Positions 12,501 to 15,279 of a stretch of DNA of 15,279 nt are shown here, in pieces. Origin of the DNA: Chloroflexota bacterium (GTDB lineage Bacteria > Chloroflexota > Dehalococcoidia > UBA3495); the NCBI GenBank assembly GCA_022563275.1, contig JADFNR010000081.1, positions 1-15,279 of the forward strand, in the 5' to 3' direction. Position numbers and translations under genes: made by a program. The notes under the pieces were generated by a model. That model worked only from the letters and a program-made list of their open reading frames with translations, did not search any database and had not been told where the DNA came from. Position 1 is the first letter of the stretch, and the number at the start of each line of letters is the position of its first letter.

Positions 12501-15279
12501 TCTTAGCGTATAGCAGTGAACCGCTGGCCTCATCAAACCTAAAGATTGCAGATCCATTACTCCCAAGCAGCTCAGTAGCTTTAGCGGTTATTAGGTCCAA
12601 CACGGTATCCATATCATTGGCGGAGGCGAGTTGCTCCGTGATCTCGTATAGCTGGGTGGCTTCGTCCCTGGCCCGTTGGGTGTCCTCGATGAACCGGGCG
12701 TTGTTGATGGCCACGGCGGCGCTGTCGGCCAGGTTCTGGACCAGGTTTATCTCTTCGGGGGTGAAGTCTCGATGTTGGTCAAAAACCACTTCGAGAATCC
12801 CATACACCTCGTCCTGAATAATGATTGGGGCGGCCACCACAGCCACTACACCCCATTCCGCCGCCATGTCATTGACGATCTTTTGAGAATCTTCATTCGA
12901 GTAAGCGACCGAAGAATCGCTCAGAAGGTCGTTGGTGGAGACCGCGCGCCGCTCCACGTAGGCGCGTCCGGCGTTGCCTTCACCGGCCCTAACTACCAAT
13001 TTCCACACCTCCTCCGTGCCAAAGTTGTGCTCGGTTGCGACAACGAGTCCACCTCTTGATTCGTCGTATCGCAATAAAAGCCCCCCTCGCCCACCGGTGA
13101 GTTCAACGGCTTGCTGGGTTATCAGTTCCAACACGCTGGCCAGGTCATGGTTGGAGGCCAGTTGGGTGGTTACCTCATAGAGTTGGATGGCCTGCCGCTC
13201 CCGGGCCTCCGCTTCATTCAAGAGCCGGGCCTTCTCCAAGGCTAGCGATGCCTGGTCGGCGAAGGCGGACAGGAGGGAGATTTCATCGTCGGTGAACCGG
13301 CGGATTCGGCTATCCATCACAGCGAGTACGCCTATGGACCGGCCGTTCGCCAACAGAGGAACTGAGGCACCCGAGAGGAATCCGAGCTCTTGCACTGCGA
13401 GGCGCCTTTCCGGAGCAAGCAACTGTTCTTCCGCGACGTTCTCCGTGGCCCAAGGTTTCTTGGTGGCCATCACATGGCCCATCAGGCCTTCCCCAACTGA
13501 GATGTCAAATTGAGAACCATCAGTACCGGTCACCAAGCCAGCCGTCGATCGTGTGGCTGCACTAGGCACTAATAGGTCTCCCTCCAACAACCGGATATAG
13601 GCGCCAGATGCGCCAACAAGCCGGGCAGCCTCATTCACGATCAGGTCCAACACTTCGTCCGTGTCGTGCGCTCCCGCCAGCTTGTTGGAGATCTGGTAGA
13701 GGGCGTCGGAGCGTTCTCTCTCCGTCTCTGCCTCTTTCAAAAGCCGGGCTTTGTCCAGGGCAAGTGCTGCCTGGTCGGCGAAGGCCTCGGTCAACTGTAT
13801 CTCATCATCGGTGAATACCCGGCCGGTCAGGTCGCCCACGGTCAGTACGCCGGTTACCCGGTCCTGGACGATGAATGGCACCGCGACAAAAGCTCGAGTA
13901 TCCAACTGTTCGAGAACGGTTTTTTGTTCCTCGGTGTGGGTTAGCCGCTCGTCTGCCAAAAGGTCTGTCATGACCAAGGTTTGTCGCTTTCGGGCAGCCA
14001 AAGAGCGAATCGATCCCAGGTCAGCTAAGCTAAAATCTTGGGTGAACCGGGGATGTGAATCCCCGGAGACGCTGATCAATGAAAGATTCTCAGTGGACTC
14101 GTCTAACTGAAAAATGATCGCTATGCGCGCGGCGATGAGAGAGCGGGAGCTGTCGGTGATCTTTTGAGAGACCGCCTCAAAGTCCATGGTGGTAGCCAGG
14201 TCGCTGACCACATCATTCAAGGTTGCCAGCCGGCCCCGTTCCCGCTCAGCCTCGTTCAAGAGCCGGGCCTTATCCAAAGCGAGTGCTGCCTGGTCGGCGA
14301 AGGCGGTCAGGAGGGAAACTTCATCGTCGGTGAAGCGGCGGGTGTTAGTATTCATCACTGCTAGCACGCCAACCGAAATATCATTAGCCAATAGAGGAAC
14401 GGCGGCGGCGGAAAGAAAGCCGCTTGCTTGGACCCTCTTGCGAATATCCGGTGTTAGCAACTCTTCCTCTTCCATGTTCTCAGTGACCCAAGGCTTTTTG
14501 GAGGCCATCACATGGCCCATAATGCCTTCCCCAACAACGAGAGTCATTGAGCCCAATTCCCCTAACGACTCTGTGGAGGCGCTGGGCACCAAGAATTCGC
14601 CCTCTAACAACCGGATGTAGGCGGCAGACGAGCCAACCAACCTGGCAGCCTCGTTCACGATCAGGTCCAGCACCTCGTCCGTGTCGTGGACACCAGCCAG
14701 CTTGTTGGAGATCTGGTAAAGGGCGTCGGAGCGTTCTTTCTCCCGTTCAGCTTCGCTCAGGAGCCGGGCTTTCTCCAGGGCCAGCGACGCCTGGTCGGCG
14801 AAGGCGGAGAGGAGGGAAACTTCATCGTCGGTGAAGCGGCGGATTCGGCTATCCATCACAGCGAGCACGCCTATGGACCGGTCATTGGCTAGCAACGGGA
14901 CAGCAGCCCCACCATGAAATCCATATTTCCCGTTTCTGAGACGGGCTTCCGATGTCAGGGTCTCATCATTTGGCATGTCCTCTATGACCATTGGCTTTTT
15001 GGTGGCCATCACACGGCCCATGACGTTCGTCGTTTCGGCAACAACTTCGACTCGGGGCTGCGCATCGACCGTTTCGGCCAGATAAGCGGCCGCGGACTGT
15101 GTTGCGGCGCCGGCCACCAATTGGTCATCTTCCACCAACCGGAGGTATGCGGCGGGCGCGCCAAGGAGCCGGGCGGCCTCATTCACGATCAAGTCCAGCA
15201 CTTCGTCCGTGTCGTGGACGCCGGCCAGCAGGTTAGAGACCCGGTAAAGGGAGTCCGAGCGTTCCTTCTCTTTCTCCGC
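9547..15279 (-). CDS. Giant multi-GAF hybrid histidine kinase (5' end outside window)
   Basis: The frame is open across the right edge, so at least 1910 residues are encoded and the true start is not seen. Numbering from the first codon at 15279, eight GAF sensor domains lie at about 26-172, 203-340, 369-512, 543-686, 716-862, 893-1035, 1073-1215 and 1246-1389, joined by helical linkers. HisKA follows, with H1418 ([11 protein letters not shown]), then HATPase_c with N-box N1537, G1 DTGIGM (1568-1573) and G2 GGTGLGLAI (1597-1605). Two receivers carry phospho-acceptors D1713 and D1833. The first has K1762 in TKP; the second ends in the [15 protein letters not shown] tail with K1885. The visible part has no membrane segment, so it is probably cytosolic. 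The first 26 residues are another GAF-to-GAF linker, so at least nine GAFs are likely. It leads an operon with two receivers and a pentapeptide protein. The ligands are unknown. Confidence 0.95.
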   Translation of the reverse strand, partial: AEKEKERSDSLYRVSNLLAGVHDTDEVLDLIVNEAARLLGAPAAYLRLVEDDQLVAGAATQSAAAYLAETVDAQPRVEVVAETTNVMGRVMATKKPMVIEDMPNDETLTSEARLRNGKYGFHGGAAVPLLANDRSIGVLAVMDSRIRRFTDDEVSLLSAFADQASLALEKARLLSEAEREKERSDALYQISNKLAGVHDTDEVLDLIVNEAARLVGSSAAYIRLLEGEFLVPSASTESLGELGSMTLVVGEGIMGHVMASKKPWVTENMEEEELLTPDIRKRVQASGFLSAAAVPLLANDISVGVLAVMNTNTRRFTDDEVSLLTAFADQAALALDKARLLNEAERERGRLATLNDVVSDLATTMDFEAVSQKITDSSRSLIAARIAIIFQLDESTENLSLISVSGDSHPRFTQDFSLADLGSIRSLAARKRQTLVMTDLLADERLTHTEEQKTVLEQLDTRAFVAVPFIVQDRVTGVLTVGDLTGRVFTDDEIQLTEAFADQAALALDKARLLKEAETERERSDALYQISNKLAGAHDTDEVLDLIVNEAARLVGASGAYIRLLEGDLLVPSAATRSTAGLVTGTDGSQFDISVGEGLMGHVMATKKPWATENVAEEQLLAPERRLAVQELGFLSGASVPLLANGRSIGVLAVMDSRIRRFTDDEISLLSAFADQASLALEKARLLNEAEARERQAIQLYEVTTQLASNHDLASVLELITQQAVELTGGRGGLLLRYDESRGGLVVATEHNFGTEEVWKLVVRAGEGNAGRAYVERRAVSTNDLLSDSSVAYSNEDSQKIVNDMAAEWGVVAVVAAPIIIQDEVYGILEVVFDQHRDFTPEEINLVQNLADSAAVAINNARFIEDTQRARDEATQLYEITEQLASANDMDTVLDLITAKATELLGSNGSAIFRFDEASGSLLYAKTHNKATVLLEQYSAKPGLGINGLAFQERRPFWSSDITTDQSLNRTEGDALRAIEEAGVRAVLAVPIVVRDQPYGVLNVSYLESHEFTDAEIGLLEALADSAAVAIGNARFIEETQQARDEAEAREREATQLQEVTSQLASSTDMDAVLDLITARAVDLFECGAAGIFEYDPVRDELYVAKTFNFPEGLEGSVHVRPGEGLSGVAFRERRPTWTSDRESDGSAPLSNSESDSAVRASGVRAIAAVPIIIRGQAYGTLNILYFEPHDFTDAEIQLQQTLADSAAVAIGNARFIEETQQARDEATQLYEITEQLASSPDMDTVLDLIVEKAAELLSSEASSLFSFDVEKNGLVLAREHNFLTDEDTTENYFFLPGVGTVGRAFRDRKPVWKNDLHENAETEYPDPSVRETVLNSKNRAALSAPIIIRDQVYGCLTANYYSVHEFGEAEAQLLQTLADSAAVAIGNAQFIEQTQQAREAAEEANRTKSQFLANMSHELRTPLNAIIGYSEMLQEEAQDLGNSEFEDDLERINGAGKHLLSLINDVLDISKIEAGGMDIYLETFPIAPMIQEVVRTIQPLVAKNSNTLEIDCPESVGSIHADMTKVRQCLFNLLSNSSKFTEEGTISLSVSRDTEDGREWVNFSIGDTGIGMTEEQMEHLFEAFAQAEASTTRRFGGTGLGLAITRHFCEMMGGKVLVASETGKGSTFTMRLPAVATEPGEPQAGVEDSAPAETVEATPLPNTVLVVDDDANVHDLMQRSLAGQGFNLVRAMGGQEGLRLAKELLPAVITLDVMMPGMDGWAVLSALKADPDLADIPVIMVTIIDQKNLGYALGAAEYLTKPIDRGRLLSVLNKYKQDTTNGPVLVVDDDPAVREMVRRMLQKEGWEVAFAENGRIALDMLDETAPSLILLDLMMPEMDGFEFIEELRRDDRWKRLPVVVVTAKDITAEDRQRLNGYVEKVVQKGSYSAESLLTELRGLVTAFAGKDRT
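9577..10290 (-). other. Two C-terminal receiver domains of the hybrid kinase
   Basis: Receiver 1 (about 9946-10290) has the [10 protein letters not shown] acidic pocket and [12 protein letters not shown] phospho-site. Receiver 2 (about 9577-9933) has [10 protein letters not shown] and [12 protein letters not shown]. They are joined by a short linker (KQDTTNG). There is no HPt domain in the visible protein, so transfer to the separate receivers needs either direct kinase action or an HPt protein elsewhere. Confidence 0.9.
10846..11052 (-). other. HisKA dimerisation/phospho-acceptor domain of the hybrid kinase
   Basis: The H-box [18 protein letters not shown] places the phosphorylated histidine codon at 11026-11028. 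It is followed by the second helix ending in [13 protein letters not shown], which joins to the ATPase domain encoded at about 10372-10719. Confidence 0.93.
11612..11675. repeat. 64-bp intragenic repeat, copy 1 (GAF 7 C-terminal helix)
   Basis: Bases 11612-11675 are identical to 12152-12215, exactly 540 bases (180 codons) apart. They encode [21 protein letters not shown] 39-bp part recurs at 11112-11150 and a diverged copy near 12675-12735. Identity at silent sites points to recent duplication or gene conversion. Confidence 0.93.
12152..12215. repeat. 64-bp intragenic repeat, copy 2 (GAF 6 C-terminal helix)
   Basis: Same 64 bases as 11612-11675, in frame and in the same orientation, encoding the last helix and linker of GAF 6. 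Confidence 0.93.
13298..13342. repeat. 45-bp intragenic repeat, copy 1 (GAF 4)
   Basis: Matches 14837-14881 with a single base change. It encodes the strand and turn around [12 protein letters not shown] in GAF 4. The two modules are alike over much of their length, so GAF 1 and GAF 4 are recent duplicates. Confidence 0.9.
14837..14881. repeat. 45-bp intragenic repeat, copy 2 (GAF 1)
   Basis: Partner of 13298-13342. The linker DNA that starts each A-type GAF (around 13630-13720, 14650-14740 and 15175-15270) is likewise highly similar among three copies. Confidence 0.9.

Noticed and set aside
15199..15201. GTG at 15201 as the start of the hybrid kinase
   Set aside because: The frame continues without a stop to base 15279 and the added 26 residues are a typical GAF linker, so the start lies outside the window.

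Overview
The window looks like a GC-rich, free-living bacterial chromosome. A tRNA-linked island end lies at the left, followed by two metabolic genes and, at the right, a very large signalling operon. Every confident gene except the XRE-like regulator and the transposase remnant is on the minus strand. The gene mix (type I Baeyer-Villiger monooxygenase, Glu/Leu-type dehydrogenase, MFS carrier, multi-GAF hybrid kinase ending in an 'LNGxVxxVxQKGxYS' receiver tail) would suit a Chloroflexota (SAR202/Dehalococcoidia-like) or similar environmental bacterium. That placement is inference from gene style, not a phylogenetic result.

Left part (1-2416), mobile-looking. The first 71 bases are the C-terminal end of an IS3/IS481-type transposase. 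About 800 bases without a convincing gene follow, then a small XRE-type repressor (869-1102, +). A tyrosine recombinase (1138-2187, -) faces it. The recombinase sits just 3' of a complete tRNA-Ala(UGC) with encoded CCA (2342-2416, -), and the tRNA has its own intrinsic terminator (2291-2320). This is the usual layout of an element integrated at a tRNA gene.

Middle (2417-7355). An MFS exporter (2500-3729, -) lies between the intact tRNA-Ala and a second copy of the tRNA's 5' half plus leader: 53 bp, perfect identity, 2377-2429 = 4001-4053. The copies diverge exactly at the anticodon loop. The stretch 3873-4080 is rich in palindromes and ends, on the minus strand, in a strong intrinsic terminator. 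Glutamate dehydrogenase (4152-5402, -) and a Baeyer-Villiger monooxygenase (5721-7355, -) follow as probable single-gene units.

Right part (7694-15279). Four minus-strand genes form one tight operon. They are a giant soluble hybrid histidine kinase (at least 1910 residues, running off the right edge, with at least eight GAF domains, HisKA, HATPase and two receivers), two stand-alone receiver proteins joined by a TAATG overlap, and a membrane-anchored pentapeptide-repeat protein. The GAF array seems to have grown by recent internal duplication, because DNA blocks of 39 to 64 bp are identical or nearly so between modules. The natural reading is a phosphorelay with many sensory inputs and three kinds of receiver. 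Neither stand-alone receiver has a DNA-binding domain, so output is probably protein-protein, and the pentapeptide protein is the candidate effector or scaffold. This operon is the most interesting system in the window.
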